Shown here: positions 40,807 through 48,815 of the stretch, in pieces
How the letters are laid out: each line of letters opens with the position of its first letter
How positions within the stretch are numbered: position 1 is the stretch's first letter
NCBI GenBank assembly: GCA_902797175.1
Contig: CADBRX010000114.1
Span: 1 to 50,392, forward strand
Direction: 5' to 3'
Length of the DNA stretch: 50,392 nucleotides
DNA from: an uncultured Coriobacteriaceae bacterium
GTDB lineage: Bacteria; Actinomycetota; Coriobacteriia; Coriobacteriales; Atopobiaceae
The notes under the pieces: model-generated
Databases searched by the model: none
What the model was told of the DNA's origin: nothing
The model's input: only the letters and a program-made list of their open reading frames with translations
Position numbers and translations under genes: made by a program

Positions 40807-41396
40807 TGATGGCGAGACGAGCTACGCTCACCCGCAAGACGGGCGAGACCGACATCACCGTGACCGTTGACCTCGACGGGCACGGCGCCTGCGACATCGC
40901 GACGGGGGTGGGGTTCTTCGACCACATGCTCACGGCGCTCGGACGGCATTCGCTCATGGACCTCACGGTGCGCTGCGAAGGCGATACCTGGGTCGATGAC
41001 CACCATACCGTGGAGGACGTGGGCATCGTGCTGGGGCAGGCCGTCGCCCAGGCGCTGGGGGACAAGCGCGGCATCCGCCGCTTTGCGGACGTCTCCGTGC
41101 CGCTCGACGAGGCGCTCGTGCTCGCTGCCGTCGACATCTCGGGACGCGGCGAGCTCTATTGGGACGTCGCCATCGGCCCCGACAAGGTGGGGACCTTCGA
41201 CACCGAGCTGGGCAAGGAGTTCTTCATCGGCTTTGCGCGCCAGGCGGGCATCACGCTGCACCTGCGCAAGCTTTGCGGCGACAATGCCCACCACATCCTC
41301 GAGGCGACGTTCAAGGCCTGCGCGCGTGCGCTGCGCGTGGCCTTCGAGGACGACCCCCGCGTCGACGACATCCCTTCGACCAAAGGAAGCCTGTGA
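40806..41396 (+). CDS. hisB: Imidazoleglycerol-phosphate dehydratase
   Basis: The 196-residue monofunctional enzyme (no fused phosphatase) dehydrates imidazole glycerol phosphate using manganese. Its metal-site motifs are [30 protein letters not shown] and [19 protein letters not shown]. Two tandem ATG codons, 40806 and 40809, are possible; GGAAGGG upstream serves either. The first overlaps the hisC stop (TGATG) and the gene ends in another TGATG with hisH, so the block is tightly coupled. Confidence 0.95.
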   Translation: MMARRATLTRKTGETDITVTVDLDGHGACDIATGVGFFDHMLTALGRHSLMDLTVRCEGDTWVDDHHTVEDVGIVLGQAVAQALGDKRGIRRFADVSVPLDEALVLAAVDISGRGELYWDVAIGPDKVGTFDTELGKEFFIGFARQAGITLHLRKLCGDNAHHILEATFKACARALRVAFEDDPRVDDIPSTKGSL

Positions 41397-42055
41397 TGGC
41401 ACGCCACCAGATCGCCGTGGTCGACTACCACAAGGGAAACCTGCTCTCCGTGGCGCGCAGCGTCTCGGCGGTTGGCGGGGACGTGTTCATAACCGATGAT
41501 CCCCAAAAGATTCGCGAGGCCAGCGGCGTCATCCTTCCAGGCGTGGGCAGCTTTGAGGACGCCATGAGCTACATGCGTCCCTCATGCCAGGCGGACGCGG
41601 TGGTGTGCTCCGTGCGCAAGGGGGTGCCGTTCCTGGGCATCTGCCTGGGCCTGCAGCTTCTGTATGACCGCGGGAGCGAGCGCAACGGCGACATCACCTG
41701 GGGAGGGGAGTGGGTTCCCGGCCTGGGCGTCTTGAACGGATCGGTCACCAAGCTTGACGCGGGGCGCCTGAAGGTGCCGCACGTGGGATGGGACCAGCTG
41801 CACCTCACCGACCATGGCCGGCAGTGCCCGCTGTTTGTGGACGTGGCCGAGGGCGCAAACGTCTACTTCACGCATTCCTACGCGCTGTCCTCCGACATCG
41901 ACGCGCAGAGCGTCGCGACGCGCTCGCACTACACGAGGAGCTTTGCCTCCGCCGTGTGGCAGGACAACATCTACGGCGTCCAGTTCCATCCCGAGAAGTC
42001 CTCGGCGACGGGCCTGACGATCCTTCGCAACTTCGTGCGCGTCGTGAGGGGGTAG
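41396..42055 (+). CDS. hisH: Imidazole glycerol phosphate synthase, glutaminase subunit
   Basis: The 219-residue class I glutamine amidotransferase supplies ammonia to HisF. It has VVDYHKGNLLSVARS, LPGVGSFEDAM, the nucleophile Cys in FLGICLGLQLLYD, VPHVGWDQL, and the His-Glu pair in GVQFHPEKSS. The start overlaps the hisB stop. Its partner HisF is encoded two genes downstream, separated by hisA and a PLP-enzyme gene. Confidence 0.95.
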   Translation: MARHQIAVVDYHKGNLLSVARSVSAVGGDVFITDDPQKIREASGVILPGVGSFEDAMSYMRPSCQADAVVCSVRKGVPFLGICLGLQLLYDRGSERNGDITWGGEWVPGLGVLNGSVTKLDAGRLKVPHVGWDQLHLTDHGRQCPLFVDVAEGANVYFTHSYALSSDIDAQSVATRSHYTRSFASAVWQDNIYGVQFHPEKSSATGLTILRNFVRVVRG

Positions 42056-42057
42056 CC

Positions 42058-42816
42058 ATGCTGCTCTTTCCCGCCATCGACCTCATCGCAGGGCAGGTGG
42101 TGCGCCTTCGCCAGGGCGACCGCTCCCAGATGGACGTCTACTCGGACGACCCCGTCGCCGTCGCCCTTGACTTTGCCGCCCGGGGGGCGCGTTGGATCCA
42201 CGTGGTCGATCTTTCCGCGACCTTCGGGGAGGATGCCGACGCCCTGACCAAGAACGTCCGGGCCATCGAGGCCATCTGCCATGTCGAGGGCATCTCGGTC
42301 GACACGGGCGGAGGCATGCGCGACATGGCCGCCATCGAGCGTCTGGCCAATGCCGGGGCAAAGCGCATAGCCATCGGCACCGCGCTCGTCCGCGACCCGG
42401 CGTTTGCCCGCGAGGCCGCCGAGCGCTATGGAGAGCTGCTAGTTGCCGACGTGGCGGCAAAGGCGGGCCAGGTGCGCGTGAACGGCTGGCGTGAGGGCGA
42501 GGGAATCGGGGCCGACGAGCTCGTGGCACGCCTGGCCGAGCTCGGCTATCGCCATCTCGTCTTCACCGACGTCGCGCGCGACGGCATGCAGACGGGCATC
42601 GACGCCATGGCGTACCGCCACATCGCACAGGTCGCCGGCTTTCCCGTCGTGGCGTCGGGCGGCATCGCGACGCTCGACGACCTTCGCGCCCTCGCGGAGC
42701 TCGGCCCAGACGTCATCGAGGGGGCCATCACGGGACGAGCCCTCTACGAGGGGGCGTTCACCCTCGAGGAGGCGCTGGAGGCGTTTGGCATGGAAGGGGC
42801 GGACGGGCATGAGTGA
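42058..42816 (+). CDS. hisA: ProFAR isomerase (phosphoribosylformimino-AICAR-phosphate isomerase)
   Basis: The 252-residue TIM-barrel enzyme opens the ribose ring of ProFAR. It starts LLFPAIDLIAGQVVRLRQGD with the catalytic Asp, and has VDTGGGMRDMAAIERL, VFTDVARDGMQTGID and VVASGGIATLDDLRAL. The start lies two bases after hisH, and the last eight bases overlap the next gene. In Actinobacteria the homologous PriA also acts in tryptophan synthesis; which type this is cannot be settled by eye. Confidence 0.93.
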   Translation: MLLFPAIDLIAGQVVRLRQGDRSQMDVYSDDPVAVALDFAARGARWIHVVDLSATFGEDADALTKNVRAIEAICHVEGISVDTGGGMRDMAAIERLANAGAKRIAIGTALVRDPAFAREAAERYGELLVADVAAKAGQVRVNGWREGEGIGADELVARLAELGYRHLVFTDVARDGMQTGIDAMAYRHIAQVAGFPVVASGGIATLDDLRALAELGPDVIEGAITGRALYEGAFTLEEALEAFGMEGADGHE

Positions 42817-44008
42817 GGGCGTCGACCTGCTTGCCGCCCTGCGCGAGGAGCTGGCAAGCCGTACGGGTACCGACCCTGCCGACTGGTACCCCTCGTTTCG
42901 CGTCCGCCATGCCATGCAGGTCGTGCTTTCGGTCCTGCGCGAGATGGAGGGTGACGGCGCGGTTCTCACGCAGCTCCTGACCTGCTGCACGGCGGTCGAC
43001 CCGATCATCCAGGCGGGACTTGTGCCTGCCTACGGGGATATCGGCCAGGATAGCCTTGCCCTCGACCCTGCGTCCGTTGCGGGCGTGGACAATCTCAGGG
43101 CCGTGGTGCTCCAGCACACGTTTGGGCTGTTCGACCATGACGGAGACCTTGCCCTGGGCGATGCCGCGCACCGTGTGGGGGCGCTCCTTCTCGAGGACTG
43201 CGCGCACTGCGCCTGCCACATGGCGATGGCGGGCGACACGCCGCTGGCCGACATATCGTTTCACTCGTTTGGGGTGCAGAAGATGGCCGCGACCGACTTT
43301 GGCGCGCTCACCTGGGTCAATCCCCACATGGCAAATGCCGACCTGCACGATGCCGTCGTGGCGGCGCTTCGCGCGCTTCCGCAGCTGGACGGCCGCCTCG
43401 ACCGTTCCGTGAGAAGCTACGGGTTGCAGATCCGCGTGCTGATGCACCTTCCCGCCCCCGTGCGCCGCGCACTTTGGAACCAACTCGCGCGGTGGCGCGT
43501 CTTTGTCCCCTCGGTATCCGACGAGGAACGCCGCGGGAAGGTGTCCTACACCCCGTCCCTCCCGGGCGATTGGGTGGCTGGCCACATGCTGGATGGCATT
43601 GCCGACCTGCCCAGGCAGGAGGAGCGCAGCCTCGAGGCGACCCGAATCTTCCTGCAGGAGCTCTCGCCCCTGGCAGACGCCGGCTTGCTTTGCATTCCCG
43701 GCGCGGCGCGTGCGCACGAGCTGCCGCTTTTGCGCTTCCCGGTGGTCCTCGAGAGCGCCGAGCGAGCGGACGCGCTGGTCAAGGCCATAGGGGATGCCGG
43801 ATGCTACTGCGACACGTGGGGAAGGCCCGCCCTGTATCCGGGCGCTCTGGACCCTGGCGCCTATGGGCTTTCCCCTGACGGCGACCTGTCAGCGTGGCCA
43901 ACCACGAAGCGCATGGTGGAGGGCGTCGTGCCGCTCTATACGTCCGTCCCCGTGGAGGAGGCCCATCTCGTCTCGCAGACCGTGGCCTCGTTCCTGAAGA
44001 CCTCGTAA
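42809..44008 (+). CDS. DegT/DnrJ/EryC1-like PLP-dependent protein inside the his operon
   Basis: The 399-residue product resembles DegT-type aminotransferases. The segment [22 protein letters not shown] fits their substrate-loop region, followed by [21 protein letters not shown] with Asp130 for the PLP ring nitrogen, and [18 protein letters not shown] with Lys158 as the likely Schiff-base residue 28 positions later. Otherwise it is divergent. Its ATG overlaps hisA by eight bases, and hisF begins 16 bases after its stop, so it is co-transcribed. hisC is present separately, so it is not needed as that aminotransferase. The substrate is unknown. Confidence 0.75.
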   Translation: MSEGVDLLAALREELASRTGTDPADWYPSFRVRHAMQVVLSVLREMEGDGAVLTQLLTCCTAVDPIIQAGLVPAYGDIGQDSLALDPASVAGVDNLRAVVLQHTFGLFDHDGDLALGDAAHRVGALLLEDCAHCACHMAMAGDTPLADISFHSFGVQKMAATDFGALTWVNPHMANADLHDAVVAALRALPQLDGRLDRSVRSYGLQIRVLMHLPAPVRRALWNQLARWRVFVPSVSDEERRGKVSYTPSLPGDWVAGHMLDGIADLPRQEERSLEATRIFLQELSPLADAGLLCIPGAARAHELPLLRFPVVLESAERADALVKAIGDAGCYCDTWGRPALYPGALDPGAYGLSPDGDLSAWPTTKRMVEGVVPLYTSVPVEEAHLVSQTVASFLKTS

Positions 44009-44024
44009 TAAAGGAGTACCGATC

Positions 44025-44792
44025 ATGCTGACCAAGCGAGTCATTCCCTGCCTGGATGTCAAGGATGGGCGCGTCGTCAAGGGCGTGAACTTCGTTGACC
44101 TGCGTGACGCGGGCGACCCGGTCGAGCTCGCGAGTCTCTATGACCGCGAGGGGGCAGACGAGGTCGTCTTCCTTGACATCACGGCCACGTCGGACGACAG
44201 GGCGACCACCATCGACCTCGCCTCGCACGCTGCCGAGGAGCTGCGCATTCCCTACACGGTGGGCGGCGGCTTCAAGACGGTAGCGGACGCGCGGCGCATG
44301 ATCGCCGCCGGTGCCGACAAGGTGTCGTTCAACTCCGCGGCCGTCAAGGACCCGACCCTCCTCACGCAGGCCTCCATTGCCTTTGGAAGCCAGGCGGTCA
44401 TCTGCGCCATCGACGCGAAGCGCGTGGGCAAGGCGGACAAGTGGGAGGTCTACCTTGCTGGAGGACGTATTGCAACGGGCATTGATGCCGTGGAGTGGGC
44501 TACCGAGGCCGCACGTCGCGGAGCGGGAGAGATTCTGCTCACGAGCATGGACCGCGATGGCACCAAGGACGGCTTTGACCTGGCGCTCACCCGTGCGGTT
44601 GCGCGTGCGGTGCCCATCCCCGTGATTGCGTCAGGTGGCGTGGGCGAGCTGGAGCACTTTGCGGAGGGCATCATCGAGGGAGAGGCAGACGCGGTGCTTG
44701 CCGCGAGCGTCTTCCACTTTGGCACGTATTCCATCCGGCAGGTGAAGGAGTACATGGCGGCGCAGGGGATTCCCGTGCGTCTGGACTTCTAG
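44025..44792 (+). CDS. hisF: Imidazole glycerol phosphate synthase, cyclase subunit
   Basis: The 255-residue TIM barrel uses ammonia from HisH to form imidazole glycerol phosphate and AICAR. It begins [22 protein letters not shown] with the catalytic Asp, and has [49 protein letters not shown] and [20 protein letters not shown] precedes ATG 44025. A 178-base gap with a long inverted repeat follows before hisI. Confidence 0.96.
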   Translation: MLTKRVIPCLDVKDGRVVKGVNFVDLRDAGDPVELASLYDREGADEVVFLDITATSDDRATTIDLASHAAEELRIPYTVGGGFKTVADARRMIAAGADKVSFNSAAVKDPTLLTQASIAFGSQAVICAIDAKRVGKADKWEVYLAGGRIATGIDAVEWATEAARRGAGEILLTSMDRDGTKDGFDLALTRAVARAVPIPVIASGGVGELEHFAEGIIEGEADAVLAASVFHFGTYSIRQVKEYMAAQGIPVRLDF

Positions 44793-44803
44793 CAAGGGCA
44801 GGG

Positions 44804-44919
44804 GAGCTGGCGGTAAGGTTCCACGCGAGTTCCGCAGCCCAGGTCGACAGACGCGCGAAGTGCGGCGTCAGCCGACCTGAGGCGAGGACTGTCTGAGCGG
44901 GGAGCCTTACCGCCAGCTC
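44804..44919. repeat. Complex long inverted repeat between hisF and hisI
   Basis: The outer arms 44804-44822 and 44901-44919 are complementary over 19 positions with one U·G pair in plus-strand RNA. Inside, CAGGTCG (44840-44846) pairs with CGACCTG (44873-44879), making a branched or long hairpin. It could limit transcription into hisI. No coding frame here is supported. Confidence 0.75.
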
Positions 44920-44970
44920 GCATGGCTCTGGCCAAAGGATCTTAGCTCGCCTTAACAAAGGAGTTGTCTC

Positions 44971-45336
44971 ATGTTGGAGTCATATGCAGGGGAAGAAGTG
45001 CGTAGCTACTCGGCTGACGAGGTGACGCTCAAGTTCGATGCCAACGGGCTCATTCCTGCGGTGGTGCAGCAGGTGGGGTCGGGCGAGGTCCTGATGGTCG
45101 CTTGGATGAACGAGGAGTCGTTCAGGCTCACGCTCGAGACGGGGACCACGTGGTTCTGGTCGCGTTCGCGGCAAGAACTATGGAACAAGGGGGCGACGAG
45201 CGGAAACATGCAACAGGTGAGGCGCGTGCTGGTTGACTGCGATGCCGACACGCTCGTCATTGAGGTGGATTCCCCGGGGCCTGCCTGCCACACAGGGCAC
45301 AGGAGCTGCTTTTTCAGGGAGCTGAGCTGCGGATAG
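44971..45336 (+). CDS. hisI: Phosphoribosyl-AMP cyclohydrolase
   Basis: The 121-residue enzyme opens the adenine ring of phosphoribosyl-AMP. It has [35 protein letters not shown], the metal-site [12 protein letters not shown] and [13 protein letters not shown] with zinc cysteines. It is the short, HisI-only form: the HisE pyrophosphohydrolase domain is absent, and no separate hisE is in the window. AAAGGAG precedes the ATG. It is separated from hisF by a long hairpin. Confidence 0.95.
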   Translation: MLESYAGEEVRSYSADEVTLKFDANGLIPAVVQQVGSGEVLMVAWMNEESFRLTLETGTTWFWSRSRQELWNKGATSGNMQQVRRVLVDCDADTLVIEVDSPGPACHTGHRSCFFRELSCG

Positions 45337-45384
45337 CGGTCAAGAAAAGATGGAGCGGCCGTGCCGATTTTACGTGCTTTCGTA

Positions 45385-45413
45385 TTGGCCACGGCAATTC
45401 TGTATGCTATTAC
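45385..45413 (+). promoter_or_regulatory. Candidate promoter of the NlpC/P60 gene
   Basis: TTGGCC (45385-45390) and TATTAC (45408-45413) are separated by exactly 17 bases. Transcription would start near 45420, giving a leader of about 60 bases to ATG 45479. Confidence 0.5.
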
Positions 45414-45478
45414 TTTACGTGTAGCTGACCGCTTCGTGATGAGCACCAAGATCGCGTGGCGAATGCGAGGTGATTTAT

Positions 45479-46741
45479 ATGCATAGTACGCAACGTAGGG
45501 TTGGCAGGGCGGTGGCAAGTGTCGGGCTCTCTCTGACGCTTGCCCTGTCGACTGTGCCGACCATGGCATTTGCCCGTTCCTCCGCAGAGATTCAGTCCGA
45601 GCTCGACTCCGCCAACGCCTACCTGGCCGATATCGCCAGCCAGACGTCCGCAAAGTTTGACGAGCTCGAGTCCATCCAGGCCGACCTGCAGATCACCCGT
45701 GACCAGATCACGGGCATCGAGGACCAGATTGCCGAGAAGGAGGTCGAGCTTGCCGGTGCGCGCGACGTGCTTTCCAAGAGCATGGCCGAGCACTATAAGG
45801 GCCGCGTGGACTTCCTCTCCTTCGTCCTCAACTCCACGTCCTTTGACGACCTTATCTCGCGTATGTACTACGCCAACAAGGTCGCGGCATACGAGTCGGA
45901 CGCCATCCACGAGGTGCTCCGCATCCAGGAGGAGCTCGACCAGCAGCATGCCGAGCTCGAGACCAAGGAATCCGAGCAGGAGGACCTGCTTGGCCAGGCA
46001 GAGCAGAGCTTCAACGAGCTTCAGGCGCTGCAGTCGAGCCAGCAGGCCTACGTGAGCCAGCTCTCCACCGAGGTGCAGGAGGCCCTCGAGGCCGAGCGCA
46101 TCGCCGCGGAGGAGGAGGCTCGCCGCCAGCGTGAGGCTGCCGAGGCAGAGGCCGCGCGCCAGCGTGCCGAGCAGGAGGCGGCCGAGGCTGCCAATGCCGG
46201 CAACGAGTCCGAGCAATCGGGTTCGTCCGAGGAGACGTCGGCTCCCGATCCCGAGCCGACCTCCAGCGGTTCTGGCAGCTCCAGCTCGGGCGGCGGTTCC
46301 AGCTCGGGTGGCGGATCCTCGTCCTACGTGCCCAACTACGGCTCGGGCATCTGGGCCGTCATCGACTACGCCAAGTCCCAGATCGGCGTCAGCTACTCTT
46401 GGGGTGGCTACGCCATCGCCAACCAGGAGTTTGACTGCTCCGGCCTCGTGTGGTGGGCATACACCCAGGCCGGCTACTCGATCCCGCGTGGTCAGCGCAT
46501 GGCCAACGGCTACTATGACTCCATGATCGGCTGGTGCCTCGAGCGCGGTGGCTGGACCACCAACCAGGCAGACCTGCAGCCTGGCGACCTCATGTTCTGG
46601 GGTTCGAGCGTCAACAGCACCGGCCACGTCGGCATGTGCATCGGTGGCGGCATGATGATCCACTCCAACTATGACGGCGTCGAGGTCACCTCCGTGTACT
46701 ACAGCTCGGGCAGCTTCGTGGGTGGCGGCCCCATCGTATAG
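45479..46741 (+). CDS. Secreted NlpC/P60 peptidoglycan hydrolase with coiled-coil N-terminal half
   Basis: The 420-residue protein has a signal peptide (about 1-33, ending TMAFA), a long coiled coil rich in Glu, Gln and Leu (about 36-240), a Ser/Gly-rich linker, and a C-terminal NlpC/P60 domain. The catalytic Cys320 is in EFDCSGLVWWAY, with His383 in GHVGMCI and a third polar residue His395. Such RipA/CwlO-like proteins cut stem peptides and help cells separate. ATG 45479 has GAGGTGAT upstream; an in-frame GTG at 45470 lies inside that site and is unlikely. A perfect 20-bp hairpin follows its stop. Confidence 0.93.
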   Translation: MHSTQRRVGRAVASVGLSLTLALSTVPTMAFARSSAEIQSELDSANAYLADIASQTSAKFDELESIQADLQITRDQITGIEDQIAEKEVELAGARDVLSKSMAEHYKGRVDFLSFVLNSTSFDDLISRMYYANKVAAYESDAIHEVLRIQEELDQQHAELETKESEQEDLLGQAEQSFNELQALQSSQQAYVSQLSTEVQEALEAERIAAEEEARRQREAAEAEAARQRAEQEAAEAANAGNESEQSGSSEETSAPDPEPTSSGSGSSSSGGGSSSGGGSSSYVPNYGSGIWAVIDYAKSQIGVSYSWGGYAIANQEFDCSGLVWWAYTQAGYSIPRGQRMANGYYDSMIGWCLERGGWTTNQADLQPGDLMFWGSSVNSTGHVGMCIGGGMMIHSNYDGVEVTSVYYSSGSFVGGGPIV

Positions 46742-46763
46742 GCCGCATCTGACAGGTAACGTG

Positions 46764-46831
46764 GGGAGGGTCCCCTTTCGTCCTACGCTCAGCGCTTTGC
46801 GAAGTCGCTTCGGACGAAAGGGGACCCTCCC
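46764..46831. repeat. Perfect 20-bp inverted repeat between convergent genes, likely bidirectional terminator
   Basis: Arm 46764-46783 (GGGAGGGTCCCCTTTCGTCC) is exactly complementary to 46812-46831, with a 28-base loop that includes CAGCGCTTTGCGAAG. It lies 22 bases after the NlpC/P60 stop and 64 bases from the end of the convergent racemase gene. Its layout resembles 6902-6976. Neither strand has a long U-run. Confidence 0.82.
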
Positions 46832-46895
46832 GCTCTCTGCCGGCTTGACGGCAGGGGGTATGGTCTTGCTTGTAGCCGTTGGCTTTGTCCAGCCG

Positions 46896-47624
46896 CTACA
46901 TCTCTATGAGTCCACCTGACCTGCGGGCTGTGAGGTAGATGTCCACGCAGCGGTCCGCAAGGATGTCGAGCGAGTCGTACATCCATGTCGGTCGCTTCTC
47001 GAGCTCCTGATAGATGACCGAAAGCTCGGTGCAGCCCACGACCACGGCATCGCAGCCGCCCTTGCGCAGGCGCCATGCCTCGTAGAGGAACTCCTGCTCG
47101 TCATAGGGCTGGTTGGCCTTGACGCAGTCGTAGATGAGATGCGTGATGTGGTCCTGCCCCTCGGCGTCGGGCGCCTTGACCTGGAGTCCCCACTGCTCGA
47201 AGAACCCCTGGAAAACCCCCGACTCGACGGTGCCCTCGGTGGCGAGAAGCCCGACCGTGGCACCGCTGCCTGCCGTCTCGGCAATGCGCTTCGCGGTCTC
47301 TTCCATGATGTTCACGACGGGAACCTCGACGGCCTCGTTGATGGCGTCGTAGAAGTAGTGCGCGGTGTTGCAAGCGATGGCGATGTAGTCCGACCCCGCC
47401 TCCTCGAGCCAGTGCGCGACCTTGGCCATCTCGTCCTGTGGGTTTGGCTGCGCATGGTCAAGGATGTAGGCGGTGCGGTCGGGAATCTGCGGATCGTTGA
47501 AGACGATCATGGGCATGTGGTCCTGGTCGGTCCGCGCCGGGGTCTTCTTGATGAGAAGCTCCATGAAGTATGCGGTCGCCAGAGGGCCGACGCCGCCCAG
47601 GATGCCGAGAACGGGTTTATGCAT
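46896..47624 (-). CDS. Aspartate/glutamate racemase family protein
   Basis: The 242-residue cofactor-independent racemase has LGILGGVGPLATAYFMELL, the first catalytic Cys in AIACNTAHYFYD, and the second in VVGCTELSVIY. It also has MIVFNDPQIPDR, typical of aspartate racemases rather than glutamate racemase MurI. ATG 47624 has AAGGAG upstream; a Met at 47642 overlaps this site. It is divergent from a FemAB-like gene and a D-Asp-ligase-like gene, which suggests it supplies D-aspartate for the wall. The substrate is inferred. Confidence 0.9.
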   Translation of the reverse strand: MHKPVLGILGGVGPLATAYFMELLIKKTPARTDQDHMPMIVFNDPQIPDRTAYILDHAQPNPQDEMAKVAHWLEEAGSDYIAIACNTAHYFYDAINEAVEVPVVNIMEETAKRIAETAGSGATVGLLATEGTVESGVFQGFFEQWGLQVKAPDAEGQDHITHLIYDCVKANQPYDEQEFLYEAWRLRKGGCDAVVVGCTELSVIYQELEKRPTWMYDSLDILADRCVDIYLTARRSGGLIEM

Positions 47625-47737
47625 GTGCTGCTCCTTATGCAACTACGTCACGGATGCCATTGTAGCGGTGTCGTGTGAAGGTGCCCTTTGACATCTGTTG
47701 CTCCGATGCAAATGGGCAACGTGCGCACGAAGGTGTC

Positions 47738-47743
47738 TACAAT
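47738..47743 (+). promoter_or_regulatory. -10 element upstream of the FemAB-like gene
   Basis: TACAAT is one base off consensus. GGCAAC, a weak -35, is 17 bases upstream. A leader of about 45 bases would precede ATG 47795. Confidence 0.4.
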
Positions 47744-47794
47744 GGTCAAGGCTTCAACGTTTGCGGTCGTATCGTTTTTGTTGTGGGAGAGCGC

Positions 47795-48811
47795 ATGATA
47801 GAGGTACGTAGGCTCAACAGGACCTCCTTTGAGGAGCAGCTTGCCGACGCGGGCATGGCTGTTCCCATCGAGCAGACAGGTGCATGGATGGACCTCGAGT
47901 CGACGATCACGGACCGCTCCTTCTGGGGGCATGTCGTCTTCCTGAGCGACGGCGAGGCGCTGGGATGGGCCTCGTTTGCCGACTACCTGACCCATGGGTA
48001 CCACTACCTGCGCTCCCATCATGGACCCATGTGGGTCCGTCCCCTCGACGAGGGGCAGGAGCGGGAGGCGCTTCAGGCCCTCGTCCGCTTCGTGCGCAAG
48101 GCCGACCGCCGCCAGGCCTTCGTGCGCCTGGCCGTCGAGCATGACCTGGACATCTGCCGTCTCACACTTTCGGTCACGCCGTATGACGAGACCGTCATCA
48201 TGGACGTGACGGGGACCCCCGACGACATCCTGTCGAGGATGAAGACCCGGGGCAGGCGCGACGTGCGCAAGGCGCTGCGCGAGAGCCCAGCGACGTATGC
48301 CGACGAGACCGCGCAGGCGGGCACGTCCTTTGACGAGTACTACGACGTCATGGTCGAGACCGCCCAGCGTGACGGCTTCTCGCCCGCGCCCCAGTCGGAC
48401 TACGAAAACATGCTGAGCATCCTGGGGCCCGAGCACGCCCGCGTGTTTGCCGGAAGGATCGAGGGACGGCTCGTCACCTGGACCATCGCCACCGTCTCGG
48501 GCGAGCATGCGGTGCGCTACTACGGTGCGTCGCGCGCCGACGTGCCCAAGCGCAACTATGTGACCGACGGCCTCATCTTCTTTGAGGCCTGCACCTTTGG
48601 CGCCGAGGGCATCCGTGACTACGACATGATGGGCATCGGCTCCGAGCGCTATCCCGGCCTCAACACCCTCAACACGTTCAAGTGCAAGTTCTCAAAGGAA
48701 ACCACCCACGTGGCCCCCGATCGCGACCTTCCCGTCAAGCGGGCGTTCTATGCGTCGCTCAGGGTGGCAAAGCGTGGAATCGACGCGGTCCGTGACCGCA
48801 GGGGGAGGTAG
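47795..48811 (+). CDS. FemAB/FemX-like aminoacyltransferase for the peptidoglycan bridge
   Basis: The 338-residue product has the two-GNAT-fold layout of Fem proteins: an N-terminal half with PIEQTGAWMDLES and WGHVVFL, then LSRMKTRGRRDVRKALRES (the conserved basic helix) and a C-terminal half with YYGASRADVPKRNYVTDGLIFFEAC and YDMMGIG. Fem enzymes add amino acids from aminoacyl-tRNA to the lipid II stem peptide. ATG 47795 has GGGAG upstream. It precedes the ATP-grasp gene by four bases. Confidence 0.85.
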   Translation: MIEVRRLNRTSFEEQLADAGMAVPIEQTGAWMDLESTITDRSFWGHVVFLSDGEALGWASFADYLTHGYHYLRSHHGPMWVRPLDEGQEREALQALVRFVRKADRRQAFVRLAVEHDLDICRLTLSVTPYDETVIMDVTGTPDDILSRMKTRGRRDVRKALRESPATYADETAQAGTSFDEYYDVMVETAQRDGFSPAPQSDYENMLSILGPEHARVFAGRIEGRLVTWTIATVSGEHAVRYYGASRADVPKRNYVTDGLIFFEACTFGAEGIRDYDMMGIGSERYPGLNTLNTFKCKFSKETTHVAPDRDLPVKRAFYASLRVAKRGIDAVRDRRGR

Positions 48812-48815
48812 CCCC

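Noticed and set aside
44804-44919. A riboswitch before hisI
   Set aside because: The sequence folds as simple inverted repeats. I recognise no conserved riboswitch core.
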